The notes: generated by a model from the letters alone, not told the origin. A DNA stretch of 64,000 bases from Colivivens sp964452915 (GCA_964452915.1 CAYVNW010000007.1:14284-78283), one strand, 5' to 3'; positions 53,377-62,423 are shown, counted from the stretch's first letter. Made by a program: numbers and translations.

Positions 53377-53723
53377 TCGAGATCACCTTTCTTCCAGGCA
53401 TAGGCCAGCCCGGACGCTAATACAATCAAGAAGAAACCTATACTCAGCAACGCTGTCGTGCCAAGTTCCTTAACTACCACTGCCCATGGATAGAGAAAAA
53501 CGGTTTCCACGTCAAACATGAGGAAGAGTATGGCAAACAGATAGAAGCCTATGTTAACAGGCAACCAGGAAGAACCGTGTGTGGGAATGCCGCACTCATA
53601 CGGCTCACCCTTCACTTTGTTGTAACTTCGCGGTCCAAGAATTTTTGCCATCACGTATGTTGCAACTACCAGTGTGATAGCCGTCAGCATAACGGTAATT
53701 AATAGTGTAAAGTTCATAAACAT
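53367..53723 (-). CDS. nuoA: NADH-quinone oxidoreductase subunit A
   Basis: A 118-residue subunit with three membrane helices. The matrix-side loop has KVKGEPYECGIPTHGSSWLPVNIGFYLFAILFLMFDVE, including the conserved Cys and the membrane Asp/Glu of FDVE. The start may be 53723 or 53717. First nuo gene. It begins 21 bases after the stop of a truncated BspA-type frame, and no promoter of its own is evident in that short gap. Confidence 0.95.
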   Translation of the reverse strand: MFMNFTLLITVMLTAITLVVATYVMAKILGPRSYNKVKGEPYECGIPTHGSSWLPVNIGFYLFAILFLMFDVETVFLYPWAVVVKELGTTALLSIGFFLIVLASGLAYAWKKGDLEWK

Positions 53724-53744
53724 TATATTGCCAGAGAGAAACTA

Positions 53745-54026
53745 TTATGCCATAAAATTAAAAATATCCCCAAATCCTCGATTGTATGATTCATCGGCAC
53801 ATTGGTAGAAAGCCTTCTCGCCGATGGCTGTCACCTGATAAGTGGTATCGCCAAACGTGACTGACGAAGGGATTGTGATCTCACCAGAATACTTATCATC
53901 GCCTGATGTAACTTCCACCTCGCTTTGGTTGATGATGTTGTAGTAAATGCCATCTACTTGAAAGTCGTGTGCGGCGGCAGTCAGTGAGCAAATGGTGCAA
54001 ATCAATGAAAATAAACATTTAACCAT
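53745..54026 (-). pseudogene. Truncated BspA-type leucine-rich repeat protein
   Basis: A 93-residue frame with a signal peptide (about 1-19, LICTICSLTAAAHD). The opening of a BspA-like protein follows: FQVDGIYYNI, EVTSGDDKYSGEITIPSSVT and YQVTAIGEKAFYQCAD. Whole members contain many such LRR_5 repeats and several hundred residues. Here the frame leaves the repeat pattern after the first one, adds SYNRGFGDIFNFMA, and stops 21 bases before nuoA. A deletion seems to have joined this gene start to the nuo operon. A long structured leader (copy B) precedes it. Confidence 0.75.
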
Positions 54027-54223
54027 TGTAATTTGTTGCTGTCTGTGTCAGCAGGCTCCTTGCTGACGGTTATGGATTTTGTTTTATACGGCATACGACG
54101 AGGTGTGAAGCCTGACTGTAGCCCCAGATTGACTCGTGAACAGTACCTTTTGCGGAACGTAGGCCGTCAATACGTGCAGTCACGTCTCTGCGATATGTCG
54201 TAGGTAATCACGAAAAGCGCGTG

Positions 54224-54284
54224 TTTGCGAGTTAAGACTGAATGATGAAATTTTCCAGATTCCAGTGTGTCTCAGACTCAGTGC
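54224..54284 (-). ncRNA. Conserved structured 5' leader element, copy B
   Basis: Same element as 32771-32834. In transcript sense, GGAATCTGGAAAATTTC sits inside a stem of TGAGAC with GTCTTA and GAGT with ACTC. It lies 65 bases after the promoter box at 54357-54350 and about 200 bases before the BspA start. Nearer that start is a perfect 7-bp hairpin, GTCAGCA (54047-54053) with TGCTGAC (54061-54067). A cis-acting RNA is inferred. Confidence 0.5.
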
Positions 54285-54349
54285 AGATAGCACATCGCCC
54301 CGTGTTGGACCACAGCCACCAATGAAGTGAAGGTCCCATGATTTGGTAA

Positions 54350-54357
54350 CAAAGGTA
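54350..54357 (-). promoter_or_regulatory. -7 box of leader copy B
   Basis: The minus strand reads TACCTTTG. Context is shared with copy A. No -33 TTG at standard distance. It is the nearest recognisable leftward promoter box upstream of nuoA. Confidence 0.45.
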
Positions 54358-54519
54358 CGACTAATTTTTTTAATGAGCGCAGAAAACAATAGAATTATTT
54401 TTTGTCCTTCCACTTTTTCTCGCCATCAGAGTATTCAGAATATTTAGAGTGCTCTGATTGACAAGTCCACAAAATTAGGATAATATCTTTATGACGATAT
54501 TATAAAAACGAAGTATTGC

Positions 54520-54550
54520 TTTGTGTTCTGCTTAATTTGTATTATCTTTG
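54520..54550 (+). promoter_or_regulatory. maeB promoter
   Basis: TTTG (54520-54523), exactly 19 bases, TATCTTTG (54543-54550), 35 bases before the ATG at 54586. Confidence 0.65.
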
Positions 54551-54585
54551 CAACTTGCAAACATAATGCGACAAACAGTATTGAT

Positions 54586-56889
54586 ATGGTAAAAATAACA
54601 AAAGAGGCTGCCCTAAAATATCACGAATCGGGCAGACCGGGTAAGATTGAAGTAATTCCAACAAAAGCTCATAGTACACAAACCGATCTATCGCTGGCTT
54701 ATTCGCCTGGCGTGGCGTTTCCTTGTCAAGAGATACAGAAGAATCCTAATGACGCTTACAAGTACACGGACAAGGGTAACCTTGTTGCTGTCATATCAAA
54801 TGGAACAGCAGTCCTTGGATTGGGTGATATTGGTGCCATCAGTGGTAAACCTGTGATGGAAGGCAAGGGTTTGCTTTTCAAGATTTACGGAGGCATTGAT
54901 GTGTTCGATATTGAAGTCAACGAGAAGGACCCTGAGAAATTCTGCGAAGCAGTAGAGAAGATTGCGCCAACATTCGGCGGTATCAACCTTGAGGACATCA
55001 AGGCTCCTGAATGCTTCTATATTGAAAACCGGCTTAAGAAGACGCTTGACATTCCGGTGATGCACGATGACCAGCACGGAACCGCCATCATTTCAGCCGC
55101 AGGACTGAAAAATGCTTTGGAGGTTGCCGGCAAGGATATTAGCAAGGTTAAAATTGTGGTGAACGGTGCAGGTGCCGCAGCCATCTCTTGTACTAAAATG
55201 TATATGGCCATTGGTGCAAAGAAAGAGAATATTGTGATGCTCGACTCTAAAGGAGTGATCACTTCTGACCGTGAGAACCTCACTGAGGAAAAGAAACTTT
55301 TCGCCACTGACCGCCGTGATGTGCACACACTTGCAGATGCCATCAAGGGTGCCGACGTGTTTGTCGGTCTGTCGAAAGGCAACGTGCTGAGTCAGGACAT
55401 GGTGCGTTCGATGGCTGAACATCCTGTTGTCTTCGCTCTTGCCAACCCTGTGCCGGAGATATCTTACGAGGATGCGATGGCAAGTCGTCCCGATGTACTT
55501 ATGTCGACCGGCCGTTCCGACTATCCGAACCAGATAAACAACGTCATAGGTTTTCCATACATCTTCCGTGGAGCTCTCGACGTGAATGCGTCAGCAATCA
55601 ACGAGGAGATGAAGATGGCGGCAGTACACGCTATAGCAGATCTTGCCAAACAGCCTGTGCCTGACGTGGTGAACGAAGTCTATCATGTGAACGACCTCAC
55701 CTTTGGTCCGAAGTATTTCATCCCGAAACCTGTCGACCCACGCCTCATTACCGAGGTCAGTGCGGCTGTTGCCCGTGCTGCTATGGAGAGTGGAGTGGCG
55801 CGTAAGCCTATTGAAGATTGGGACGCATACAAGAAGAAACTGCGCCAAATGCTTGGTCAGGAGTCGAAGTTGACACAGAAACTGTACGACACAGCCCGTA
55901 AGCATCCGCAGCGTATCGTGTTCGCTGAAGGTCTGCACCCAACGATGATAAAGGCGGCTGTTACTGCACGTGCTGAGGGTATATGTCATCCTATCTTGCT
56001 TGGTAACACAGAGATGATCATGAAGAAGGCGAAAGATATGGAATTGTCGCTCGAAGGAATAGAGATTGTCAATCTGCGTCATGACCGTGAAGCACCCCGA
56101 CGTGAGCGTTATGCCCGTATTCTTGCCGAGAAACGCCAGCGTGAGGGCTATACTTTCCAAGAGGCAAACGACAAGATGTTTGAGCGTAACTATTTTGGTA
56201 TGATGATGGTAGAGACGGGCGATGCAGATGCCTTTATCACCGGACTTTACACAAAATACAGCAATACCATAAAGGTCGCTAAAGAAGTGATTGGTATTCG
56301 TCCGCAATACAAGCATTTCGGTACGATGCACATACTTAATACGAAGAAGGGCACATATTATCTTGCCGACACTTTGATCAACCGTCATCCGGACGAGGAG
56401 GTGCTGATCGATATAGCCAAGCTCAGCTATCACACAGTGAAATTCTTCAACGATGATCCAGTGATGGCGATGATCAGTTACTCTAACTTCGGCAGCGATG
56501 AAGCCGGCTCACCGTTAGCCGTCCACCATGCTGTTGAGAGGCTGCAGAAGGACTATCCCGACATTCCTATAGATGGTGAGATGCAAATGAATTTCGCGCT
56601 CGACCGTGAGTTGCGTGATGAGAAGTATCCTTTTACACGTCTGAAGGGAAAGGATGTCAACACTCTTGTCATGCCGAACCTGTCTGCCGCAAACAGTAGC
56701 TACAAACTGTTGCAAGCACTTGCATCGGATATTGAGGTAATAGGCCCGATCCAGATGGGACTTAACAAGCCGATACATTTCACCGACTTCGAGGCGTCGG
56801 TTCATGATATTGTGAACGTCACAGCTGTGGCAGCCATCGATGCCTATGTTGAGAAGGTGAAGGGCCGGATTCAAGAGAGTATAAAATAA
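54586..56889 (+). CDS. maeB: NADP-dependent malic enzyme with phosphotransacetylase-like domain
   Basis: A 767-residue cytosolic enzyme that decarboxylates malate to pyruvate. The malic N-domain (about 15-150) has STQTDLSLAYSPGVAFPCQ and GLGDIGAISGKPVMEGKG. The NAD(P)-binding domain (about 160-395) has VMHDDQHGTAII and VVNGAGAAAISCTKMY. The C-terminal half (about 425-767) resembles phosphotransacetylase and regulates the enzyme in relatives, for example by acetyl-CoA. The start at 54586 (MVKITKEAALKYHE) lies after the promoter; a longer frame from 54523 would overlap it. Confidence 0.96.
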   Translation: MVKITKEAALKYHESGRPGKIEVIPTKAHSTQTDLSLAYSPGVAFPCQEIQKNPNDAYKYTDKGNLVAVISNGTAVLGLGDIGAISGKPVMEGKGLLFKIYGGIDVFDIEVNEKDPEKFCEAVEKIAPTFGGINLEDIKAPECFYIENRLKKTLDIPVMHDDQHGTAIISAAGLKNALEVAGKDISKVKIVVNGAGAAAISCTKMYMAIGAKKENIVMLDSKGVITSDRENLTEEKKLFATDRRDVHTLADAIKGADVFVGLSKGNVLSQDMVRSMAEHPVVFALANPVPEISYEDAMASRPDVLMSTGRSDYPNQINNVIGFPYIFRGALDVNASAINEEMKMAAVHAIADLAKQPVPDVVNEVYHVNDLTFGPKYFIPKPVDPRLITEVSAAVARAAMESGVARKPIEDWDAYKKKLRQMLGQESKLTQKLYDTARKHPQRIVFAEGLHPTMIKAAVTARAEGICHPILLGNTEMIMKKAKDMELSLEGIEIVNLRHDREAPRRERYARILAEKRQREGYTFQEANDKMFERNYFGMMMVETGDADAFITGLYTKYSNTIKVAKEVIGIRPQYKHFGTMHILNTKKGTYYLADTLINRHPDEEVLIDIAKLSYHTVKFFNDDPVMAMISYSNFGSDEAGSPLAVHHAVERLQKDYPDIPIDGEMQMNFALDRELRDEKYPFTRLKGKDVNTLVMPNLSAANSSYKLLQALASDIEVIGPIQMGLNKPIHFTDFEASVHDIVNVTAVAAIDAYVEKVKGRIQESIK

Positions 56890-56896
56890 AAAAGTG

Positions 56897-57331
56897 ATGA
56901 AAAGCGAATTGCGCATGGATAGCCATCAGAGTACTCAGAATAATATGATTGATAAACAAACTAAAATCAACGACCTGAAGGAGGTTGTCAAAAATTGGAT
57001 TGTCGGCATTGACAAAACAGAGAAGCTGCCTTCCAACATTGTGGCTTTGTGTTTCAATATTTACGAAGATTACGGCTTGGAAATGATAGGTTCTACCTAG
57101 TTTGATGAAGAGGATGAGGATTGGGCGTGTGATGATGCTGAAAGCTTTGTACCAGCCCAGAGAAGTTGTCCTGGCTTTCAACTCTCAGAAAGTATGTATT
57201 GGGAAGAGGTGTTGGATATAGTTGTGGCGATTCTCAAAGACTTAACTAAGGAACTCGCGGGCTTAAGCCTCTTTAAAGTGGAGCATATTGCAACGGGGTT
57301 TGTAGATGGTAATCTGATTATCATTAAATAA
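56897..57331 (+). pseudogene. Conserved hypothetical gene interrupted by an in-frame TAG
   Basis: The frame opens at 56894/56897 and meets TAG at 57098-57100. It then continues in the same frame for 76 sense codons to TAA at 57329-57331. The two parts read as one protein of about 145 residues (LKEVVKNWIVGIDKTEKLPSNIVALCFNIYEDYG, then FDEEDEDWACDD and SLFKVEHIATGFVDGNLIIIK). The acidic, tryptophan-bearing middle and VEHIAxGFxDGxL ending recall small hypothetical proteins of Bacteroidetes; the function is unknown to me. A single nonsense mutation is the simplest reading. Confidence 0.75.
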
Positions 57332-57347
57332 TATGTATGCAAACAAT

Positions 57348-57376
57348 ATGAGGGTGTCCTGTTATGGCACCCTCAT
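57348..57376. terminator. Bidirectional hairpin between the broken gene and rhaD
   Basis: ATGAGGGTGTC (57348-57358) pairs with GGCACCCTCAT (57366-57376), 11 bp with one G-T pair and a 7-base loop. Confidence 0.6.
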
Positions 57377-57420
57377 TGTTGTTGAGCGACAGCCCCTGTG
57401 GCTGAATAATGTCTTGTATG

Positions 57421-58242
57421 TCAGCAAGGTCTGGTCTTTGGTAATTTGAATACGTCTTGAACTTCTTTCATAGCGTCGTCTGACATTCCGTCGGGCTCAA
57501 ATCCCATACATTTTGCCTTTATGTATATTGTTGCGGCTTTGTTGAGAACATCAACCTGGTCGAAGGCGTCCATGATGTCCTGACCTACGGCACACACACC
57601 ATGTTTCTCCCATAATACAACATCGTATTTCTTTATCTGCTGGAGAGTGGCATCCGCCAGCTCGATGCTCGATGGGAGTGCGTAAGGTACTACACCAATG
57701 CCAAGAGGGGCAAATGCGAGAGTCTCCGGAATCATGCTCCATAGGATGTGTGTCAGCCGGTCGGAGTTGAGGTATTTGTCGTTGTGTGACATGGCTACCA
57801 GTTCTATTGGGTGAGTATGTAGTGTTGCTTTGTATTTACTGCCTGTTTCCAAAAGATAGTTTTGCATAGACAAGTGCGATGGTAGTTCGCTTGTAGGCAG
57901 TACGGGCTCGTCGGCTATTATCTCGTATGTGTCGCAACCTTCACCTATGCGTATGACACTGCCGTTTTGCATAGGGTGTCGGGCCAGGTCTCTCATGCGC
58001 TTGCCTGTCCCTTTTGCGTAGAAGTACGTTCCTTTCAGATGTGGCAGCACTTTGCCAATTTGCCTTGCTGGTGCAATGGCAGGTAGATTCCGAATCTCAT
58101 CGTCAACAAGTTCGGTGATGTTTACGGTGATGTTGCCTCCGTTACGTTCCGCCCAGCCTTTTTCCCACAGATAGCCGGCTACCTCGGCAACCTGGTCGAT
58201 TACAGCCTTCAGTTTAGGTCGATTATCTAATATACTTTTCAT
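57421..58242 (-). CDS. rhaD: Rhamnulose-1-phosphate aldolase
   Basis: A 273-residue class II (zinc) aldolase that splits L-rhamnulose 1-phosphate into dihydroxyacetone phosphate and L-lactaldehyde. Zinc ligands appear in ATLHTHPIELVAMSH (two His) and VLWEKHGVCAVG (third His), with a catalytic Glu nearby (GKGT/FYAKGTGKRMRD phosphate region). It is the last gene of the leftward rhamnose operon, 51 bases after the transporter gene, with a hairpin beyond. Confidence 0.95.
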   Translation of the reverse strand: MKSILDNRPKLKAVIDQVAEVAGYLWEKGWAERNGGNITVNITELVDDEIRNLPAIAPARQIGKVLPHLKGTYFYAKGTGKRMRDLARHPMQNGSVIRIGEGCDTYEIIADEPVLPTSELPSHLSMQNYLLETGSKYKATLHTHPIELVAMSHNDKYLNSDRLTHILWSMIPETLAFAPLGIGVVPYALPSSIELADATLQQIKKYDVVLWEKHGVCAVGQDIMDAFDQVDVLNKAATIYIKAKCMGFEPDGMSDDAMKEVQDVFKLPKTRPC

Positions 58243-58265
58243 TAGTTTTTTGGTTTACGATTACA

Positions 58266-58280
58266 CCTTATTATATATAT
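58266..58280 (+). repeat. Dispersed 15-base motif ACCTTATTATATATA
   Basis: Exact match to 33132-33146 and 37328-37342. It lies inside the rhamnose operon, between the transporter stop and the rhaD start. Confidence 0.5.
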
Positions 58281-58293
58281 ACACAGTCAGGGT

Positions 58294-59643
58294 TCAATAT
58301 TTGTCGCCATAGCGTTCCTTCGTGATTTGATCGAGCGATTTGCCGCGCGTATTCGGGCAACCGATCACTCCAACCACAAGCGAGATGACAAGTAGTGCTA
58401 TCATGCAGTAGGCTGCGATTGTGAAACCCTCGCCGTTTTCGCCATAAATGAGAGTGAATATAAGCCCCCATGCGGCGGATAGTCCACGGACAATGAAGAA
58501 CATGAATCCTTGTGCTCCTGCACGGAATTTGGCAGGAAAGAGCTCCGTGCCCCACAATGCGTAGAAAATCTGTACCGACACACCGCCTTCAATGCCCCAA
58601 AGAATAGCGAATGCCCATAATCCGGCTTGTCCGTTAACTCCTATTCCGACTACTATAAGCCATGCGCTGATTGCGGCAAGAAGTCCGAATATATATAGAA
58701 TCCGGTGACTCATGTGGTCAATCAGTTTAGAGACTACGAATGTGGTAGCCACAATGATAGCCCACTGTATGCAGTTCATCCAGTTTGCTTCCTCATTGCT
58801 GACACCTCCCGCAGTTTCGTAGATATGAGGTTGAAAGAATCCCATGACTGATGCAACGAGGTTCCATGTAAGATATATGGTTGTAAGGAAACAGGCTGTT
58901 TTAACTGCTGTATGATTTGAGAATAAGACTCTAAACGCATGTAAGAGCCCTGTATCCTCACCTTTGGCTTTTGCTTGTCTGCGGCTTACTTCCCATTCCT
59001 TGCTTTCCTCGAGCTTGCGCTGCATGTTCCATGCTATAAATGCCACAATGAAGAGAGAGAAGAAAACTACACGTGATGAGAATACATTGAGTGCCTCTGT
59101 GGAAATGTTTGGTCCGCCAATGAAGTGCGCAAGTGCTTCCACCCAACTGAACAAATAACCGCCGGGAGCGAAGAACATGCCGAGCAAAAGTATAATCATC
59201 GGACCTATGCCCCATGACATTTGTGATATGCATATGTTTCGACCGCGGTTGTTCACTTCCGAGCTTTCAGAGATATAGGTCCACGATGCAGGAACGCCGA
59301 TACCTACTGATATGCCGGTTATGAGAAAACCGGCAAGCAGCATGGGGAAGTTGACCGAGCACATGACGATCACTACGCCTGTCATGTACAGGATGAGATT
59401 GTATGTGTAGATGAACTTCCTTCCGTATTTATCTGCGAGGAATCCTCCGATGATGGCACCGAGAGCTGCGCCAAGGCAGTTGGCACTGATGAAATTGAGC
59501 CAACCAAGGTGCACCTCGGTGAGTCCAAGGTATTTCTGCCACAGTGTCAGTCCGCTTGCACCGGCAACAATGGCACCGGCGTCCAGATAATTAGTAAGAG
59601 ACACTGCAATAGTGCTCTTAAGACTTCCGTGATTATCAGCCAT
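58294..59643 (-). CDS. MFS sugar porter, probable L-rhamnose transporter
   Basis: A 449-residue inner-membrane transporter with twelve segments. The A-motif GGFLADKYGRKFIYTYN (loop 2-3), ISVGIGVPASWTYISESSEVNNRGR (sugar porter PESPR-like region) and GTELFPAKFRAGAQGF in the second half assign it to the MFS sugar porter group. It lies between rhaA and rhaD, so L-rhamnose uptake is inferred. It is unrelated in sequence to the DMT-type RhaT of enterobacteria and many Bacteroides. Confidence 0.9.
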   Translation of the reverse strand: MADNHGSLKSTIAVSLTNYLDAGAIVAGASGLTLWQKYLGLTEVHLGWLNFISANCLGAALGAIIGGFLADKYGRKFIYTYNLILYMTGVVIVMCSVNFPMLLAGFLITGISVGIGVPASWTYISESSEVNNRGRNICISQMSWGIGPMIILLLGMFFAPGGYLFSWVEALAHFIGGPNISTEALNVFSSRVVFFSLFIVAFIAWNMQRKLEESKEWEVSRRQAKAKGEDTGLLHAFRVLFSNHTAVKTACFLTTIYLTWNLVASVMGFFQPHIYETAGGVSNEEANWMNCIQWAIIVATTFVVSKLIDHMSHRILYIFGLLAAISAWLIVVGIGVNGQAGLWAFAILWGIEGGVSVQIFYALWGTELFPAKFRAGAQGFMFFIVRGLSAAWGLIFTLIYGENGEGFTIAAYCMIALLVISLVVGVIGCPNTRGKSLDQITKERYGDKY

Positions 59644-59662
59644 GATAGTTCTTATTTGTCAG

Positions 59663-60916
59663 TTATCCTCTCTTGCTTGTCACCTCAGCCTCGTATTTCT
59701 CGATTTCCGGTATGAAGTCGGTTCCTACCGGAACATTATTGCGTAGGCAGAATTCGTCGTATATGGCGTTCCATGGCAGAGCCTTGCACTCCTCTAACGT
59801 TGCAAGTACTTGGAACGATTTGCCTTCGAGTTCATATTTGCGGATTGTGTCAGTCGGTTCAAGCAGAGCCCTGATCATACACTTCTGTGCAGCGCGGCTG
59901 CCGATTACATATGCGCCGATGCGGTTCATGGCTCCGTCGAAATAGTCAAGGCCGTAGTGCACACGGTCAAGAGCGTTTGCCCGTACGATCTCAGAGAACA
60001 GGTCAAGCGTGTTGTCGTCCATAATGGTCACATGGTCGGAATCCCAACGGACAGGGCGGCTTACGTGGAGCATAAGTTCCGGTATGAATTGCAGGACGGC
60101 ACTGACTTTGTCTGCCGGACTCTCCGTAGGGTGATAGTGGCCTGTATCGATGGTAAGAATCTTGCCGTTTTGGGCTGCGTAGGCAGTGTAAAAGTCGTGT
60201 GAGCCGACAGTGAAACTTTCCAAACCTATGCCGAACACCTTACCTTCAATACAGTCCTTCATCATTGGCAAATGGTCGTGGAATATTTGGTCGAGCGAGT
60301 CTTTGAGCAGTGCGCGGTACATGTAGTGGTTGACCGACAAATCTTTGCATCCGTCGTGTACCCACACATTCATCATACAAGGGTTGCCTTGAGCCTCACC
60401 CATAGCGTTGGCTATGATACGGCAACGTTTTGTATGCTCAATCCAAAAATCACGGATACCTTTGTCTGGATTGGCAAGGCTGAGTGAACCGCTCTTGGGG
60501 TGGGAGAAACTTGTTGAGTTGAAGTCGAGCTTTGTGTTGTTCTCTTTTCCCCAGTCAATCCATGACTGAAAATGCTTCGGCTCACATTGGTTGCGGTCGA
60601 CATGCTTGCCGCCAAAGTCTCCATATATTTCATGAAGGTTCAGACGGTGGGTGCCCGGTATGAGACTCTTTGCCTTCAGAATGTCCGCTCTGACCTCATC
60701 GATGTTGCGGGCCTTCCCTGGATAGTTCCCTGTGCTTTGTATACCACCGGTAAGGCTGCCTGCCGACTCAAATCCTGACACGTCATCAGCCTGCCAGCAA
60801 TGCATGCTGAGATGGAAATCCTGCATCTGTCCCAATACTTTCTCCGTATCGACACCAATTGCGCTGTAAATTTCTTTGGCGATTTCATACGAACGCCTTA
60901 CGTTTTCTTCTTTCAT
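59663..60916 (-). CDS. rhaA: L-rhamnose isomerase
   Basis: A 417-residue TIM-barrel enzyme converting L-rhamnose to L-rhamnulose. Metal- and substrate-binding elements include MHCWQADDV, HRLNLHEIYGDFGGKHVDRN, KLDFNSTSFSHPKSGSLSLA, MNVWVHDGCKD, LESFTVGSHDFYTAYA and TIDTGHYHPTE (His/Asp ligands). Full length. It follows rhaB by 46 bases and precedes the transporter gene by 19. Confidence 0.97.
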   Translation of the reverse strand: MKEENVRRSYEIAKEIYSAIGVDTEKVLGQMQDFHLSMHCWQADDVSGFESAGSLTGGIQSTGNYPGKARNIDEVRADILKAKSLIPGTHRLNLHEIYGDFGGKHVDRNQCEPKHFQSWIDWGKENNTKLDFNSTSFSHPKSGSLSLANPDKGIRDFWIEHTKRCRIIANAMGEAQGNPCMMNVWVHDGCKDLSVNHYMYRALLKDSLDQIFHDHLPMMKDCIEGKVFGIGLESFTVGSHDFYTAYAAQNGKILTIDTGHYHPTESPADKVSAVLQFIPELMLHVSRPVRWDSDHVTIMDDNTLDLFSEIVRANALDRVHYGLDYFDGAMNRIGAYVIGSRAAQKCMIRALLEPTDTIRKYELEGKSFQVLATLEECKALPWNAIYDEFCLRNNVPVGTDFIPEIEKYEAEVTSKRG

Positions 60917-60962
60917 AGATCGTTATTATTACATTGTTAATATTATACTTCTGCAAAGCGCA

Positions 60963-62423
60963 TTACACACACAGCCTGCAAAACCGCTTGTATGCCTCGT
61001 CCCATTTTGCCTTGTCGTGGGGAGTATATGTTTTCATCTCCACCGACCCTGCCACAATCTTCCGCATTTCGGTCCTGTCAGCCATCAATCCTGCAGCTTT
61101 TGCCTGAACCATGATGTTTCCAATTGCAGTCGCCTCTACAGGTCCTGTCAGTACAGGCATACCGATTGAGTCGGCGGTCATTTGCATAAGGTATGTGTTG
61201 AGCGTACCTCCGCCGATCACGTGCAAACGTTCTATTGGGAAGGGTGCAATATCTTGTAGATAGCCCATCACTTGCCGGTAGCGCAGTGCAAGACTTTCGA
61301 ATATCAGACGTGCTATTTCCTTGTATGTCTGTGGCACGTATTGTCCTGTCTCCTTGCAATAGTCTTGTATGGCACGAACCATAGAGTCGGGGTTTGCGAA
61401 TCGTGGGTCGTCTGGGTTAATGAACGATTTGAACTCCTCAGCCTCCATTGCATCGCAGTTGATTTGGTTGACTGATTCCGGTACATCAGTCCATTCTTTT
61501 CTGCACCTTTCAAGAAGCCACATTCCGCAAATATTTTTCAGAAAGCGGGTTGTGCCTTCTATGCCACCTTCGTTGGTGAAGTTGTATTCCAGACTTTGTT
61601 TGTTGATAATCGGTTCGCTGACCTCGATGCCGAGAAGCGACCATGTTCCGCAGCTGAGGTATGCGAATCTCTCGCTGTTTGCCGGAATGGCAATCACGGC
61701 ACTTGCCGTGTCGTGACCGGCTACCGAAACCACATTCACTCCGTCGGTCAGTCCTGTCTGCTGCCTGATATCCGGTGTCAAGTTCCCCACAATCGCCGGT
61801 GCCTGTGTAAACTTCCCTAATATATCCTGCTTCAGTCCGACGGCTTCAAGCAGCTGGGTGGCAACAGCCTGCCGGCGCGGGTCGAGCAGCTGACCGGTAC
61901 TCAGAACAGTGGATTCACAGACAAACTCTCCTGTCAGCATATATACCAATGCATCGGGTATGAACAGCACCTTCATTGCGTTTTTCAGCGCAGAGTCGCC
62001 AATCCGTTTCTGTTCAGCTAATTGGAAGAGAGAATTGAAATTCATGAACTGAACTCCCGTCAGTGCGTATACCTTCTCTTTCGGTATGAGTTGGAAGTAG
62101 CGTTCCATTGCTCCTTCCGTATAAGGGTCACGGTAGCATATAGGGTTACGTAGAACTATGCCGTCATCACCTATACACACAAAGTCACATCCCCAAGAGT
62201 CGATGCCTATGGAAGTCAGATGAATGTGTTCGTCCGCGCATACCGTCAGCCCTTTGATAATCTCATCGTAAAGAGCGAAGATATCCCAATAGAAATGTTT
62301 CCCAACATGTATGATCCTGTTGGGAAAACGTGTAAGTTCGCGTGTGGTCAGCCGTCCGTCATTTATTGTACCGAGTATGGTGCGTCCGCTTGTTGCTCCT
62401 AAATCAACTGCAAAAAAATGCAT
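60963..62423 (-). CDS. rhaB: Rhamnulokinase
   Basis: A 486-residue FGGY-family kinase that phosphorylates L-rhamnulose at O1. FAVDLGATSGRTILG (phosphate loop 1), IGIDSWGCDFVCIG (catalytic Asp region), VSVAGHDTASAVIAIP and LHVIGGGTLNTYLMQM (adenosine motif) are visible. First gene of the rhamnose operon. No AraC-type regulator (RhaR/RhaS) is encoded within this window. Confidence 0.96.
   Translation of the reverse strand: MHFFAVDLGATSGRTILGTINDGRLTTRELTRFPNRIIHVGKHFYWDIFALYDEIIKGLTVCADEHIHLTSIGIDSWGCDFVCIGDDGIVLRNPICYRDPYTEGAMERYFQLIPKEKVYALTGVQFMNFNSLFQLAEQKRIGDSALKNAMKVLFIPDALVYMLTGEFVCESTVLSTGQLLDPRRQAVATQLLEAVGLKQDILGKFTQAPAIVGNLTPDIRQQTGLTDGVNVVSVAGHDTASAVIAIPANSERFAYLSCGTWSLLGIEVSEPIINKQSLEYNFTNEGGIEGTTRFLKNICGMWLLERCRKEWTDVPESVNQINCDAMEAEEFKSFINPDDPRFANPDSMVRAIQDYCKETGQYVPQTYKEIARLIFESLALRYRQVMGYLQDIAPFPIERLHVIGGGTLNTYLMQMTADSIGMPVLTGPVEATAIGNIMVQAKAAGLMADRTEMRKIVAGSVEMKTYTPHDKAKWDEAYKRFCRLCV

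Noticed and set aside
55591..56433. A 280-codon frame opposite maeB
   Set aside because: Antisense shadow of the conserved phosphotransacetylase-like half of maeB, without a promoter or recognisable domain.
57098..57100. TAG as a recoded sense codon
   Set aside because: No sign of amber recoding in the other genes, no nearby recoding signal, and one nonsense mutation explains it more simply.
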